The translations under genes and the position numbers were made by a program. This document shows positions 1-17,208 of a DNA stretch of 64,000 bases, piece by piece. Every line of letters starts with the position of its first letter. Positions within the stretch are counted from its first letter, which is position 1. A model generated the notes under the pieces. The model was not told the origin of the DNA. It did not search any database and saw only the letters and a program-made list of their open reading frames with translations. Source of the stretch: Frigoribacterium sp. Leaf415 (lineage in GTDB: Bacteria > Actinomycetota > Actinomycetes > Actinomycetales > Microbacteriaceae); NCBI RefSeq assembly GCF_001424645.1, contig NZ_LMQR01000001.1, forward strand, positions 1,484,149-1,548,148. Reading direction: 5' to 3'.

Positions 1-222
1 ACTGCTGAATTTGATGCTGACTAAAGAACAAAACAATCTGACGATTGTTGTTGTCCATCAATCTCAAAGAAACCTAAACACCACTCACAACCCCACCAAA
101 GATGAAGCCACAAGCAATGCCAGGGTATAATTTGGCATTTGACAATGTGCACGCTGTTGAGTTCTCAAGGACCAAACGCACCCACCCGAGACCCGGCCAG
201 AAAGACCTTCGCCCGAAGCAGC
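1..222 (-). promoter_or_regulatory. 5' leader of an rRNA operon; 16S gene expected just left of the window
   Basis: Read on the minus strand, this AT-richer stretch contains TTGAGAACTCAACAGCGTGC (within 149-170), a motif typical of actinobacterial 16S leaders near the antitermination boxA. It also holds two hairpins: 116-139 (arms AATGCCA/TGGCATT) and 32-49 (arms AACAATC/GATTGTT). No open reading frame has convincing codon use. With the two promoters at 229-256 and 326-354, this reads as a pre-rRNA leader transcribed toward position 1. The mature 16S gene itself is not in the window, so its presence is inferred. Confidence 0.75.
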
Positions 223-228
223 TGTGGA

Positions 229-256
229 ACCATACCACCCCGATGGACCAAGTCAA
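229..256 (-). promoter_or_regulatory. rrn promoter P2
   Basis: On the minus strand, -35 TTGACT (251-256) and -10 TATGGT (229-234) are separated by 16 bases. It lies about 60 bases before the boxA-like element. It sits in a segment that partly repeats the P1 segment (shared GATCGAGTCGTTT / AATCGAGTCGTTT and CACGTGGTGG-like tracts), suggesting duplication. Confidence 0.7.
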
Positions 257-325
257 AACGACTCGATTTCCGATCCCCACCACGTGAAGACCAGCACCTG
301 GCATAAACCAGAGGATGGATTTGAA

Positions 326-354
326 ACCCTACCACACGAATCACAAGTCGTAAA
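326..354 (-). promoter_or_regulatory. rrn promoter P1
   Basis: On the minus strand, -35 TTTACG (349-354) and -10 TAGGGT (326-331) have a 17-base spacer. It lies about 95 bases upstream of P2. Two tandem promoters in front of an rRNA operon are common in actinobacteria. Confidence 0.6.
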
Positions 355-356
355 CG

Positions 357-575
357 ACTCGATCTCGGGGAGGATGCCACCACTTGAGGCCGGGAAGCTC
401 CGAATCAGAACCATCACTGGTCACTGTCCTAGCCGCTCCGCCGCACCTTTGGGCTGACTCGGATTACTTTACACAGCCCCCCGCCCCCACCCCCAAACCT
501 CCGTGCATCCCGGGCGTGTCGCCCTGGGCAGGCCCGGAAACATGGGGATCGGAGCGCTGAGCGCGTGCCGGAACG
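357..575. other. Gene-free spacer between the rrn promoters and the tyrS terminator
   Basis: No credible gene is seen. A C-rich run lies at about 476-500 and base composition shifts from mixed to GC-rich. It probably holds only upstream elements of rrn P1. Confidence 0.5.
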
Positions 576-614
576 AGAGAAGCCCGCTTCCTCGGAGAGG
601 AAGCGGGCTTCTCT
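576..614 (-). terminator. Intrinsic terminator downstream of tyrS
   Basis: A perfect 16-bp stem (arm AGAGAAGCCCGCTTCC) with a 7-base loop starts 22 bases after the tyrS stop. There is no T-tract, as is usual for GC-rich actinobacteria. It insulates tyrS from the rrn promoters. Confidence 0.85.
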
Positions 615-636
615 GACGCAGCATGTCGGCTCGGGA

Positions 637-1950
637 TCAGAGCTTCACGGTCACGCCGGCCAGCGTCTTCTTGCCGCGCCGGAGTACGACGACTCCCCCG
701 TCGAGTCGAGAGTCCGCCACGAGGGCTTCACCGTTCTCGACCCGGACGTTGTTCACGTAGACCCCGCCCTCGGCCGTGGCCCGGCGAGCCGCACCCAATG
801 AGGCGACGAGTCCGGTGTCGACCAACGCCTGCGCGATGGTGGTCGACGCATCGGCCGTCGCTGCCGGCAACTCGGCGATCGCACTGGCGAGCGTCCGTTG
901 ATCGAGGACGGCGAGATCGCCCTGTCCGAAGAGGGCTGCGGCGGCGTCGATGGCCGACTGGGTGGCCGAGGTGCCGTGGACCAGGGACGTGACGTTCCAG
1001 GCCAACGCCCGCTGCGCCTCCCGACGGAAGGGTTCGTCGGCGACGGCCTTCTCGAGCCGCTCGATCTCGGCACGCGAGAGGAACGTGAACACCTTGAGCC
1101 GTGGGACGACGTCGGCGTCGTCGGTGTTGAGCCAGAACTGGTACATCGCGTACGGGCTGGTCAGCTCGGCGTCGAGCCAGACCGCGTTGCCCTCGCTCTT
1201 GCCGAACTTGGTGCCGTCGGTGTTGGTGATCAGCGGGGTGCCGATCGCGTGCACCGAGACGCCCTCGGTACGGCGGATCAGCTCGGTGCCGCTGGTCAGG
1301 TTGCCCCACTGGTCGCTGCCGCCGGTCTGCAGGACGCAGTCGTAGCTGCGGTAGAGCTCACGGAAGTCGAGACCCTGGAGGATCTGGTAGCTGAACTCGG
1401 TGTAGCTGATGCCGGCGTCGGAGTTCAGACGCGCGGCCACTGCGTCTTTCTTGAGCATCGTGTTGACGCGGAAGTTCTTGCCGATGTCGCGCAGGAACTC
1501 GATGGCGCTGAGCGGAGACGTCCAATCGAGGTTGTTCACCACCCGGAGACCGTTGTCACCGTCGGGCGAGAGGAACTTCTCGACGTGCACGCGGATTCGG
1601 TCGACCCACTCGGCCGTCTGCTCGGGCGTCTTGAGCACCCGCTCGGCCGTCGGCCGGGGATCGCCGATGAGGCCGGTGGACCCACCCACGAGACCCAGGG
1701 GCCGGTGACCGGCGAGCTGGAGCCGACGCATGGTGAGCAACTGCACGAGATTGCCGAGGTGCAGGCTGGGGGCGGTCGGGTCGAAGCCGCAGTAGTACGT
1801 GATCGGCGGGCCGGCGAGCAGGGTCTTCAGGGCGTCGGCGTCGGTCGAGACGTGCACCAGGCCGCGCCACTGCATCTCGTCCCACACGTCGTCGAACGAG
1901 GGATCGTTGCTCTGGGCGGCCAGGACGTCTGCGGTCGTTTCACTGGTCAC
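637..1950 (-). CDS. tyrS: Tyrosine--tRNA ligase
   Basis: Charges tRNA-Tyr with tyrosine in the cytoplasm. The 437-residue product is of normal length. The class I signature HLGN lies at residues 64-67, a KFGKS signature lies in the catalytic core, and a C-terminal S4 RNA-binding region ends in [17 protein letters not shown]. The GTG at 1950 (product begins [13 protein letters not shown]) is chosen because a -10 element TAGCGT lies exactly 7 bases upstream, implying a leaderless mRNA. A longer reading would run into the upstream glycosylase gene. The stop is followed by a strong hairpin at 576-614. Confidence 0.97.
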   Translation of the reverse strand: MTSETTADVLAAQSNDPSFDDVWDEMQWRGLVHVSTDADALKTLLAGPPITYYCGFDPTAPSLHLGNLVQLLTMRRLQLAGHRPLGLVGGSTGLIGDPRPTAERVLKTPEQTAEWVDRIRVHVEKFLSPDGDNGLRVVNNLDWTSPLSAIEFLRDIGKNFRVNTMLKKDAVAARLNSDAGISYTEFSYQILQGLDFRELYRSYDCVLQTGGSDQWGNLTSGTELIRRTEGVSVHAIGTPLITNTDGTKFGKSEGNAVWLDAELTSPYAMYQFWLNTDDADVVPRLKVFTFLSRAEIERLEKAVADEPFRREAQRALAWNVTSLVHGTSATQSAIDAAAALFGQGDLAVLDQRTLASAIAELPAATADASTTIAQALVDTGLVASLGAARRATAEGGVYVNNVRVENGEALVADSRLDGGVVVLRRGKKTLAGVTVKL

Positions 1951-1957
1951 CCGCGAA

Positions 1958-1963
1958 ACGCTA
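1958..1963 (-). promoter_or_regulatory. -10 element of tyrS (leaderless type)
   Basis: TAGCGT on the minus strand lies 7 bases before the GTG start of tyrS, inside the 35-base gap after the glycosylase stop. No ribosome binding site is visible. Confidence 0.6.
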
Positions 1964-1985
1964 CCAGCGGCCACCGTCTGCGCCG

Positions 1986-2630
1986 TCACGCCCCACCGCG
2001 CCTTCGTCGGACGGCGGCACGGTACGGCGAGACCGTCGGATCGCCCTCGAGCGAGAACCGCCACGGGAAGGCGTCGCCACCGGCGTGACCCGACACACCG
2101 ACACGCGGGCCGGCGGCGATCGGGCCGACCGGTGCGGACGGGAGGCGCAACCGGAACCGCGCCTCCTGACCGGGGGTGTCGGCGACGAGGCGCGAGCCGT
2201 CGTCGTCGAGCTCGATGCCGAGCGCGGAACCGAGCCGGCCGGGACCGCGAGCCAGGTCGGCCGGGGTCCGCGACGTCGACCGGCGGGCTCGTGCCTCGTC
2301 GACGCCGGCCACCACCTCACCCGAGCGCAACAGGACACCGGACGCGTAGCCCTCGGGACCGCACACGACGTTGACGCAGCGGTGGATGCCGTACGACAGG
2401 TAGACGTAGAGCGTCCCGCCACCTTCGAACATGCTGCCGTTGCGGGCCGACGGGCCACGGTGTGCATGCGAGCCGGGGTCCTGCCCCTGACCGTGGTACG
2501 CCTCGACCTCGGTCAGGCGCACCCCCACACCACCCGACCAGAAGACCGAGCCGAGGAGGCGCGGCGCGACGACCAGCGCCGGCTCGGCCAGCAAGGCCGC
2601 CAGGACGTCGTCGGCCGGTGTCGTCGTCAC
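1986..2630 (-). CDS. mpg: DNA-3-methyladenine glycosylase (AAG/MPG family)
   Basis: Removes alkylated purines from DNA as the first step of base excision repair. The 214-residue product shows the AAG-family core: the [10 protein letters not shown] segment with the conserved catalytic Glu region near residues 40-45, the [20 protein letters not shown] loop and the [11 protein letters not shown] segment. The GTG start at 2630 is preceded by GGGGGAG. It follows the small membrane protein gene by 31 bases and lies in the argH-side transcription unit. Family assignment is firm; substrate range is inferred. Confidence 0.93.
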   Translation of the reverse strand: MTTTPADDVLAALLAEPALVVAPRLLGSVFWSGGVGVRLTEVEAYHGQGQDPGSHAHRGPSARNGSMFEGGGTLYVYLSYGIHRCVNVVCGPEGYASGVLLRSGEVVAGVDEARARRSTSRTPADLARGPGRLGSALGIELDDDGSRLVADTPGQEARFRLRLPSAPVGPIAAGPRVGVSGHAGGDAFPWRFSLEGDPTVSPYRAAVRRRRGGA

Positions 2631-2661
2631 CGCTCCCCCGTGTCCACCGCGATCATCGCGG

Positions 2662-7630
<4,969 letters not shown>

Positions 7631-7634
<4 letters not shown>

Positions 7635-8677
7635 GACTGTCCTTTCGTGTCGGTGCCGCTCGCGGCAGGGCCACCCGGGGCGGTGCCCCCGGTGGTGACG
7701 ATCTCGCCGGCGGGGGTGCCGAACGAGGTGACGACGGGGGCGCCGGTCGACGCCGCCCGGTCGTCGGGGACCACCTCGGTGCCCGACCCGCGCTGGGTGA
7801 ACACCTCGAGGAGGATCGAGTGCGGGATGCGACCGTCGATGATGGTCGCCCCGCCCACGCCGCCCACGACCGAGTCGAGGCAGGCGCGCATCTTGGGGAT
7901 CATGCCCGACTCGAGGGTCGGGAGCATGTCGGTGAGGGCCGAGACCGTGATGGCCTCGACGAGCGAGTCGCGGTTCGGCCAGTCGGCGTAGAGCCCCGCC
8001 ACGTCGGTCAGGACGACGAGCTTGGCCGCCCCGAGGGCGATCGCCAGCGCACCCGCGGCGGCGTCGGCGTTGACGTTGAGGGCGTGCTCGGGGTCGATGG
8101 TGTTCGTCGCGATGGACGACACCACGGGGATGCGCCCCGCCTCGATCTCGGCCAGCACCGACGACGGGTCGACGCGGGTCACGTCACCCACGTGGCCCAG
8201 GTCGAAGGTCTCGCCGTCGACCACCACACCGCGCTTGCGCCCCTCGAACAAGGTCGAGCCCTCGCCCGAGACACCGCGGGCCAGGTCGCCGTGCTCGTTG
8301 ATCAGGTCGACGATCTCGCGGTTGACCTCGCCGGCCAGGACGTCGCGCACGACCGAGATCGCCTCGGTCGACGTGTAGCGGTAGCCGCCCCGGAACTCGC
8401 TCTCGATGCCGGCCGCGTCGAGGGCGGCCGAGATCTGCGGCCCCCCGCCGTGGACGACCACCGGGTGCAACCCGGCGTAGCGCAGGTAGACCATGTCCTC
8501 GGCGAACGCCTGCTTGAGGGCGTCGTCGACCATGGCGTTGCCGCCGAACTTGACGACGACGACCTTGCCCGAGAAGCGTTTCAGCCAGGGCAGCGACTCG
8601 ATCAGCGTCGAGGCCTTGACCGCGGCCAGCTCTTGCTCGTCGGCCGCCGTGGCGCCGGTGCTCGTGTGGACGCCCAT
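7631..8677 (-). CDS. argB: Acetylglutamate kinase with a C-terminal extension
   Basis: Phosphorylates N-acetylglutamate, usually the arginine-inhibited step. The 348-residue product has the amino acid kinase core: VVVKFGGNAM near residue 35, the HGGGPQI glycine loop, and a C-terminal ...HSILLEVFTQRGSGTEVV that normally ends the enzyme. About 44 further residues follow, rich in Gly, Thr, Ala and Pro, with no recognisable domain. ATG at 8677 shares its A with the argJ stop (TGATG). Confidence 0.95.
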
Positions 8678-9834
8678 CAGCTGGAGTACGCGCTGTTCTC
8701 GTGCACGTAGTCGTGCGTGAGGTCGTTCGTCAGGATGGTCGCCTCGGCCGGGCCCGTCTTCAGGTCGACGAGCACGTGGACCGCTCGCGGGGTCAGATCG
8801 ACCTCGTCGCTCGGCCGATCGGGTGCCCCGGCGTGGCAGACGCGGACGCCGTTGATGGTCACGTCGACGTCGTACGGGTCGAACTCGGCCGACGTGGTGC
8901 CGATGGCCGCGAGCACGCGACCCCAGTTGGGATCGTTGCCGAAGACGGCCGCCTTGAACAGGTTGTTGCGCGCGATCGAACGACCCACCTCGACGGCGTC
9001 GTCGTCGGACGCGGCCCCCACGATCTCGATGCGGATGTCGTGCGAGGCGCCCTCGGCGTCGGCCTGCAGCTGCTCGGCGAGGTCGGCGCAGAGCGCCGTG
9101 ACCGCCGCCGCGAAGACATCGGCAGGAGGCGCGACACCGGACTCGGCGCTGGCCAGCAACACGACGGTGTCGTTCGTCGACATGCAGCCGTCCGAGTCGA
9201 GACGGTCGAAGGTGACCCGGGTCGCCTCGCGGAGTGCGGAGTCGAGACCCGACGCGTCGACGTCGGCGTCCGTCGTGAGGACCACGAGCATCGTGGCGAG
9301 GCCGGGGGCCAGCATGCCTGCACCCTTGGCCATTCCGCCGACGACCCATCCGTCGCCCGAGACGACGGCCTGCTTGGGTGTGGTGTCGGTCGTCATGATG
9401 GCCGTGGCGGCGTCGAGGCCGCCGTCGGCCGACAGGGCGCCGGCCGCCGCGGTGGAACCGCTCAGCACCTTGTCGCGGAAGATCTGGTCGCCGACTCCGA
9501 TGAGGCCCGTCGAGCAGACGAGGACGTCCGTCGCCGACAGCTCGAGGGCGGCGGCCACGGTCTCGGCCGTGGAGTGGGTCGTCTGGAAGCCGAACCCTCC
9601 TGTGAAGCAGTTCGCGCCTCCCGAATTGAGGACGACGGCGTCCACGCGACCGTCGGCGATCACCTGCTGCGACCAGAGGACGGGGTTCGCCTTGGCCCGG
9701 TTGCTGGTGAAGACGGCCGCCGCAGCCGTGCTGCGACCCCGGTTGACGACCAAGGCCACGTCGGGCGCGCCCGTGCTCTTGAGGCCGGCGACGACGCCGG
9801 AGGCCTCGAAACCGGCTGCTGCGGTGACGCTCAC
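8677..9834 (-). CDS. argJ: Bifunctional ornithine acetyltransferase / N-acetylglutamate synthase
   Basis: Recycles acetyl groups from acetylornithine to glutamate. The 385-residue precursor contains the self-cleavage site in [16 protein letters not shown]. The nucleophile is Thr181, which becomes the N-terminus of the beta chain. The GTG start at 9834 (product begins (V)[13 protein letters not shown]) overlaps the argC stop as GTGA. Presence of argJ implies the cyclic acetyl pathway; whether it also makes acetylglutamate from acetyl-CoA cannot be told here. Confidence 0.96.
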   Translation of the reverse strand: MSVTAAAGFEASGVVAGLKSTGAPDVALVVNRGRSTAAAAVFTSNRAKANPVLWSQQVIADGRVDAVVLNSGGANCFTGGFGFQTTHSTAETVAAALELSATDVLVCSTGLIGVGDQIFRDKVLSGSTAAAGALSADGGLDAATAIMTTDTTPKQAVVSGDGWVVGGMAKGAGMLAPGLATMLVVLTTDADVDASGLDSALREATRVTFDRLDSDGCMSTNDTVVLLASAESGVAPPADVFAAAVTALCADLAEQLQADAEGASHDIRIEIVGAASDDDAVEVGRSIARNNLFKAAVFGNDPNWGRVLAAIGTTSAEFDPYDVDVTINGVRVCHAGAPDRPSDEVDLTPRAVHVLVDLKTGPAEATILTNDLTHDYVHENSAYSS

Positions 9835-10880
9835 GGGGCGACTCCGTTCTGGCCGAGGCCGGTGGTCTCGGGCAGGCCGAGAGCGATGTTGGCGGACTGG
9901 ACGGCGGCACCGGCCGTGCCCTTGACGAGGTTGTCGAGGGCCGTGACCACGACGACGCGGTCCGCGGCCTCGTCGACGGCGAGCCCGATCAGGGCGGTGT
10001 TGGCCCCGATCGTGTCGGCCGTGCGGGGGAACTCGCCATCGGGCAGGAGGTGCACGAAGGGCTCGTTCGCATAGGCCTGCTGCCAGGCCGATCGCACGTC
10101 GTGGGCGGTGACGCCCGGCGCGAGACGAGCGGTCGTCGTGGCGAGGATGCCGCGCGCCATCGGGACGAGCACCGGGGTGAACGAGACGTTCACCTCGGTC
10201 GCGCCGGCCACGCGCAGGTTCTGCTGGATCTCGGGGATGTGTCGGTGGCTGCCGCCCACGCCGTAGGCCGAGGCCGACCCCATGAGCTCGCTCGCCAGCA
10301 GATGCGTCTTCAGCCCCTTGCCCGCCCCGGACGGGCCCACGGCCAGGACGGTCACGATGTCGGCGGTCTCGACGACGCCCGCCTGCACGCCGGGTGCCAG
10401 GCCCAGGGTGACCGCGGTGACGTTGCAGCCGGGAACCGCGATGCGCTTGGCCCCGACCAGGACGTCTCGCTGGCGGCCCGGGGTGTCGCCCAGGACGAGC
10501 TCGGGCAGGCCGTACGACCACGCTCCGTAGAACTCGCCACCGTAGAACGCCTGCCAGGCGGACTCGTCGGTCAGTCGGTGGTCGGCACCGCAGTCGACGA
10601 CGAGCGTGTCGTCGGGCAGCTGGGCGGTGATCGCCCCCGACTTGCCGTGGGGCAGGGCGAGGAACACGACGTCGTGGCCCGCGAGGGCCTCGGGCGTCGT
10701 CTCGACCAGGGTCAGGTGCGCCAAGGAGCGCAGATGCGGCTGCACCGAGAGGAGTCGCTGACCGGCGTTCTGGAACGCGGTGACGGTCTGCACCTCGAAG
10801 TCGGGATGCTCGGCCAGCAAGCGCAGGAGCTCACCACCGGCGTAACCACTCGCACCGGCCACGGCAACGGAGAAAGGCAT
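9831..10880 (-). CDS. argC: N-acetyl-gamma-glutamyl-phosphate reductase
   Basis: NADPH-dependent reduction of acetylglutamyl phosphate, the third step of arginine synthesis. The 349-residue product opens with the Rossmann motif [13 protein letters not shown] and has the catalytic Cys152 in VPGCNVTAV. It is the first gene of the argCJBDF unit. A -10 element TAGGGT lies 6 bases before the ATG (10887-10892), suggesting a near-leaderless mRNA. No ARG-box-like palindrome is evident in the 60-base upstream gap. Confidence 0.96.
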   Translation of the reverse strand: MPFSVAVAGASGYAGGELLRLLAEHPDFEVQTVTAFQNAGQRLLSVQPHLRSLAHLTLVETTPEALAGHDVVFLALPHGKSGAITAQLPDDTLVVDCGADHRLTDESAWQAFYGGEFYGAWSYGLPELVLGDTPGRQRDVLVGAKRIAVPGCNVTAVTLGLAPGVQAGVVETADIVTVLAVGPSGAGKGLKTHLLASELMGSASAYGVGGSHRHIPEIQQNLRVAGATEVNVSFTPVLVPMARGILATTTARLAPGVTAHDVRSAWQQAYANEPFVHLLPDGEFPRTADTIGANTALIGLAVDEAADRVVVVTALDNLVKGTAGAAVQSANIALGLPETTGLGQNGVAP

Positions 10881-10939
10881 GCGTCCACCCTAATGTTCGA
10901 AATCGGCCTGGGATCAGGGGCGGCGGCGCCGGGCGAGTG

Positions 10940-13449
10940 TCAGTCGCGGAGCGCCGCCCCGAATCGCTCGCCGGCCAGGCGGACGGAGCCGGACTTGGCC
11001 TCGGAGGCCTCGGCGGCGGTGAGGGTGCGGTCGTCGGCCCGGAAGCGGAGGGCGAAGGTGAGCGACTTCGACGCGTCGGGGAGACCGGCACCTCGGTAGT
11101 CGTCGACCAACCGGACGGTCTCGAGCAGGGGTCCGGCGCCCTCGCGCACGGTGGCGAGCACGTCGCCCGCGGGGACGTGGACGCCCACCACGAGGGAGAG
11201 GTCTTGAGTGGCCGCGGGGTAGGACGACAGGGCCGACGTGGCCGGTTCGACGACTGCGAGGGCGATCAGACGGTCGAGGTCGAGTTCGGCCACGGCGACC
11301 ACCCGGGGCAGGTCGAGCTCGGCTGCCACGCTCGGCAGCAGTTCACCCGCGATGCCCACGACCTCGTCACCGACGAGCACCTCGGCCGTGCGGCCGGGGT
11401 GCAGCGAGACGTGACGGGCCTGCCGGAAGGTGACCTCGGCGGCGACGGCCGACGCGGCGACGCGCACGGCGTCGAGCACTTCGGCGAGGGACGCCGGGAC
11501 GGCGGATTGCCCCGGGCCGCGGTCGACCACCGTGCCGACCGTGAGGAGGCCGAGGTGCCGTGGCTGGGGCGGCAAGGCCTCGGCGAGGGAGCGCAGCGTC
11601 GCATCGTCGGGGCGGGCGGCCCCGAACGGGACGTCGTCGCTGCCGTAGGTGATGCCCTCGGCAGGCAGGAAGACCGTGCCCACCTCGAACACCGAGAGAT
11701 CGACGAGACCCCGACCGAGGTTGCGGCGGGCGACCTCGAGCAGCCCGGGCACCAACGACCGACGGAGTTCGGGCGCTGCCGAGTCGAGGGGGTTCGCGAG
11801 CCGGACGACCGGCAGCGACGTGCCGTCGGCCGAGCCGAATGCGAGGTTCTGGGCCGACGAGACGAACGGGTACGCGGCGACCTCGGTGGAGCCGGCCGCG
11901 GCGAGCCCGTTCGACACCTGCCGGCGCAGCTGCTGCTCACGCGACAGCCCACGACCGGCCGGGGCGACGGGCAGCACCGACGGGATGCGGTCGTAACCCG
12001 TGATGCGGGCGACCTCTTCGACGAGCGACGCGGAGTCGACCAGATCACTGCGCCAGGTCGGCGGGGTCACGAGCCAGTCGTGACCGGACCGCTCGACGCT
12101 CGCCCCGATGGCCGTGAGAGCACCGGAGACCTCGTCGTCGGTGTAGTCGACGCCCATGAGGCGCGCGGCGCGGTCGACCGGCAGGGTGATCGTGTCGGGA
12201 GCGGTGGAGGCGTCCCACCGTGACCCGAGCGTGTCGGCCGTACCACCGGCGAGCTCGACGAGCAGGTCGACCACGCGCTGGGCGGCCGCCTCGGCCACCT
12301 GCGGGTCGACACCGCGCTCGAAGCGCTTGGACGCCTCGCTCGGCAGCTTGTGACGGCGGGCGGTCCGCGCGATCGACGTGGGGTCGAAGGTCGCGGCCTC
12401 GACGAGGACGTCGGTCGTGGTCGCACCGATCTCGGTCGAGGCGCCGCCCATGACACCCGCCAGGCCGACGGCACCCGACTCGTCGGCGATCACGAGGTCC
12501 TCGGCGTGCAGGTCGCGGACCTGGCCGTCGAGGGTCTCGAGGCGCTCGCCCGGAGCCGCCCGGCGGACCGAGAGGCCGCCGCTGACCTTGTCGAGGTCGT
12601 AGCCGTGGATCGGTTGGCCGAGCTCGAACATGACGTAGTTGGTGACGTCGACCGGCAGCGAGATGCTGCGGACCCCCGCCAGCCGCAGGCGCGACGCGAG
12701 CCACGGAGGGGTGGGACGGGTCGCGTCGATGCCGCGGACCACCTTGGTGGTGAAGGTCTGGACGCCGACGCGGTCGCGCACGGGCGCCTGGTCGTCCACG
12801 ACGACCGAGAAGCCCGAGGACACGTTCGGCGAGACGAGTGACGCGGGGTCGCGGAAGGTCGCCCCGGTGGCGTGCGAGTACTCGCGGGCCACCCCCCGGA
12901 TGCTGAAGGCGTAACCCCGGTCGGGCGTGACGTTGATCTCGACCGCCGCCTCGTCGAGGCCGAGCAGCGCGATCGCGTCGGTGCCGGCCTCGGGGTCGAG
13001 ACCCAGCGACGAGAGGACGAGGATGCCGTCGTGCTCGTCGCCGAGGCCGAGCTCGCGGGTCGAGGCGATCATGCCGTCGGAGACGTGCCCGTAGGTCTTG
13101 CGGGCCGCGATCGGGAAGGGCCCGGGCAGCACGGCTCCGGGCAAGGACACGACGACCTTGTCGCCGACGACGAAGTTGTGGGCGCCGCAGACGATGCCAC
13201 GGACGTCGTCCGGGTCGGTGGCCGCGTTCGGACCCACGGCGACCTGGCACCAGTTGATCGTCTTGCCGTTCTTCTGCGGCTCGGGCGTGAACTCGAGCAC
13301 CTGACCGACCACGAGGGGCCCGGTCACGTCGCCGACGTGCACGTCTTCTTCTTCGAAGCCGACCGAAACGAGGGCGGCGTGGATGCTCTCGAGCGACACG
13401 TCGCCCGGCAACTCGACGAACTCACCGAGCCAACTCAGCGGAACCCGCA

Positions 13450-13450
<1 letters not shown>
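10940..13450 (-). CDS. pheT: Phenylalanine--tRNA ligase beta subunit
   Basis: Beta chain of the heterotetrameric synthetase. The 836-residue product starts MRVPLSWLGEFVELPG and contains the tRNA-binding OB-fold with GAHNFVVGDKV, the B3/B4 editing region, B5, and a C-terminal anticodon-binding domain ending SVRLAGERFGAALRD. ATG at 13450 shares a base with the pheS stop (TGATG). Length is normal for actinobacteria. Confidence 0.97.
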
Positions 13451-15498
<2,048 letters not shown>

Positions 15499-15502
<4 letters not shown>

Positions 15503-16176
15503 CGGAGGACTGCGACCTTCTTCTCGACCACGGCCGCGAGACGACCGAGCGTGATGGTGACGATCAGGTAGAAGAACGCCACGGCGAGCAGCGTCGTGAT
15601 GACGGCGTCACCGCGGTCGTTGGCGATGTAGCGTCCGGCGGCGAACAGCTCGGCGACGAAGAACCCGCCCGCCACCGAGGTGTTCTTGGTGAGGGCGATG
15701 AACACGTTGATCAGCGGCGGCACCACCATGCGCATGGCCTGCGGGAGGATCACGTGGCCCAGCGTCTGTCCGAAGCCGAGCCCGAGGCTGCGCGCCGCCT
15801 CGGCCTGCCCGACCGGGACGCCGTTGATGCCCGACCGGATGGCCTCGGCCACGAACGGCGAGGTGTAGGCCGTCAGCCCGATGACGGCCAACGGGAAGTA
15901 CGTGCCGAAGTCGACGCCGAGGTACGGCAGGACGAAAGCGCAGAAGAAGAGCACGAGCGTGAGCGGGATGTTGCGCAGCGCCTCGGTGTAGACCGTCGCG
16001 AACGTGCGGAAGGACGCCACGGGCGAGATGCGCAGGGCGGCCACGAAGAAGCCGATCACGAGGGCCCCGAGGCCCGACAGAACGAGCAACTGCAGCGTCG
16101 TGACGAAGCCGCCCCAGAAGCGGGGCCAGTTGTCGGTCACGGCGTCGAAGCCGGGGATGACGTCCAAGGGGTTCAA
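15499..16176 (-). CDS. Amino acid ABC transporter permease (GluC-like)
   Basis: Second permease of the importer. The 225-residue product has five predicted helices and the EAA loop GINGVPVGQAEAARSLGLGF. The TTG start at 16176 (product (L)NPLDVIPGFDAV) is chosen because AAGGA lies 5 bases upstream. A GTG at 16209 would place the start inside the 16203-16235 hairpin and adds a non-conserved stretch. Partner of the binding protein and ATPase upstream. Confidence 0.87.
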
Positions 16177-16202
16177 CGGGGTCCTTCGGTCGGGGCAGGA
16201 CA

Positions 16203-16235
16203 CGGGCACCCGGGGCTGGTCGCCCCGGGTGCCCG
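16203..16235 (-). terminator. Intercistronic hairpin after the binding-protein gene
   Basis: A perfect 14-bp stem (arm CGGGCACCCGGGGC) with a 5-base loop sits between the binding protein and first permease. In ABC operons such structures let the binding protein be made in excess by partial termination or 3'-end protection. Confidence 0.75.
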
Positions 16236-16242
16236 CGCGGTG

Positions 16243-17106
16243 TCAGTAGCGGTCGATCGTGGGCGGCGTCGGGGTGTCGAGCACCTTGCCCGCGGTCTTC
16301 TCCCACAGCTCGTCCCAGGTGCCGTCGTCCTCGGCCTCCTGCAACGTGTCGTTGACGAACGTGCGGAAGTCGGTGTCGTCGAGCGCCAGACCGATGCCGT
16401 AGGGCTCTTCGGTGAAGGGCTCGCCCACGACCTCGAACTCGCCCTCGTTCTGGTCGGCGAGGCCGGCCAGGATCACGTTGTCGGTCGTCACGGCCGAGAC
16501 CGCACCGGTGCGCAGGGGCTCGAGGCAGTTCGAGTACGTGTCGGTGGCGAGGATGTCGGTGGTGTACTCGGCCACGTTCTTCTCGCTGGTCGAGCCGCTG
16601 ACGGTGCAGACCTTCTTGCCGGCCAGGTCGTCGGCGGACTCGATGCCCTCGGGGTTGCCGTCGAGCACGAGCAGGTCTTGACCGGCCGTGTAGTACGGGC
16701 CGGCGAACGAGACGACCTTCTTGCGATCGTCGTTGATCGTGTAGGTCGCGATGACGAGGTCCACCTGACCGTTCTGGATGAACGGCTCGCGGTTGGCCGA
16801 GACGGTCTCGACCCACGTGATCTTGTCGGCCTCGATGCCGAGCTTCGCGGCGACGAGCTTGCCGATCTCGGCGTCGAACCCCTCGGGCACGCCGTCGGGG
16901 TTGGCCAGGCCGAACAGCGGCTGGTCGAACTTGGTGCCGATGGTGATCTCACCGGCGTCGGCGAGGCGGGCCATGGTGCTGCCTTCGGCGAAGTCGGCCG
17001 GCGTCTCGACGTCGACGGCCGGGGCCGACGAGTCGGTGCAGGCCGTGAGGCCGAGGACCACGGCGGCTGCTGCGGCTACGGCGACGAATCCCTTGCTGAG
17101 TCGCAT
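16243..17106 (-). CDS. Glutamate-type solute-binding lipoprotein
   Basis: Extracytoplasmic receptor of the importer. The 287-residue product has a lipoprotein signal: basic MRLSK, a hydrophobic stretch, then lipobox LTAC with the acylated Cys near residue 23. The SBP_bac_3 fold follows, with IGTKFDQPLFGLANPDGVPEGFDAEI-type segments typical of glutamate/glutamine receptors. AAGGAG lies 6 bases before the ATG. Substrate glutamate is inferred from family and operon layout. Confidence 0.9.
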   Translation of the reverse strand: MRLSKGFVAVAAAAAVVLGLTACTDSSAPAVDVETPADFAEGSTMARLADAGEITIGTKFDQPLFGLANPDGVPEGFDAEIGKLVAAKLGIEADKITWVETVSANREPFIQNGQVDLVIATYTINDDRKKVVSFAGPYYTAGQDLLVLDGNPEGIESADDLAGKKVCTVSGSTSEKNVAEYTTDILATDTYSNCLEPLRTGAVSAVTTDNVILAGLADQNEGEFEVVGEPFTEEPYGIGLALDDTDFRTFVNDTLQEAEDDGTWDELWEKTAGKVLDTPTPPTIDRY

Positions 17107-17182
17107 TCTGATCTCCTTGCTGGGTGACCCGGACGCCGGGCGGCGATCGGGTGTCGTGGGCCGGCGGTTCGGGTGCCGGGTG

Positions 17183-17208
17183 GCGGGCGCGGACTCGGCC
17201 GCGCCCGC
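17183..17208 (-). terminator. Intercistronic hairpin after the ATPase gene
   Basis: A perfect 10-bp stem (arm GCGGGCGCGG) with a 6-base loop abuts the ATPase stop codon, between it and the binding-protein gene. It probably tunes relative expression rather than fully stopping transcription. Confidence 0.7.

Noticed and set aside
102..457. Short frames in the left-edge AT-richer region.
   Set aside because: They overlap rrn promoters and leader hairpins and have no coding character.
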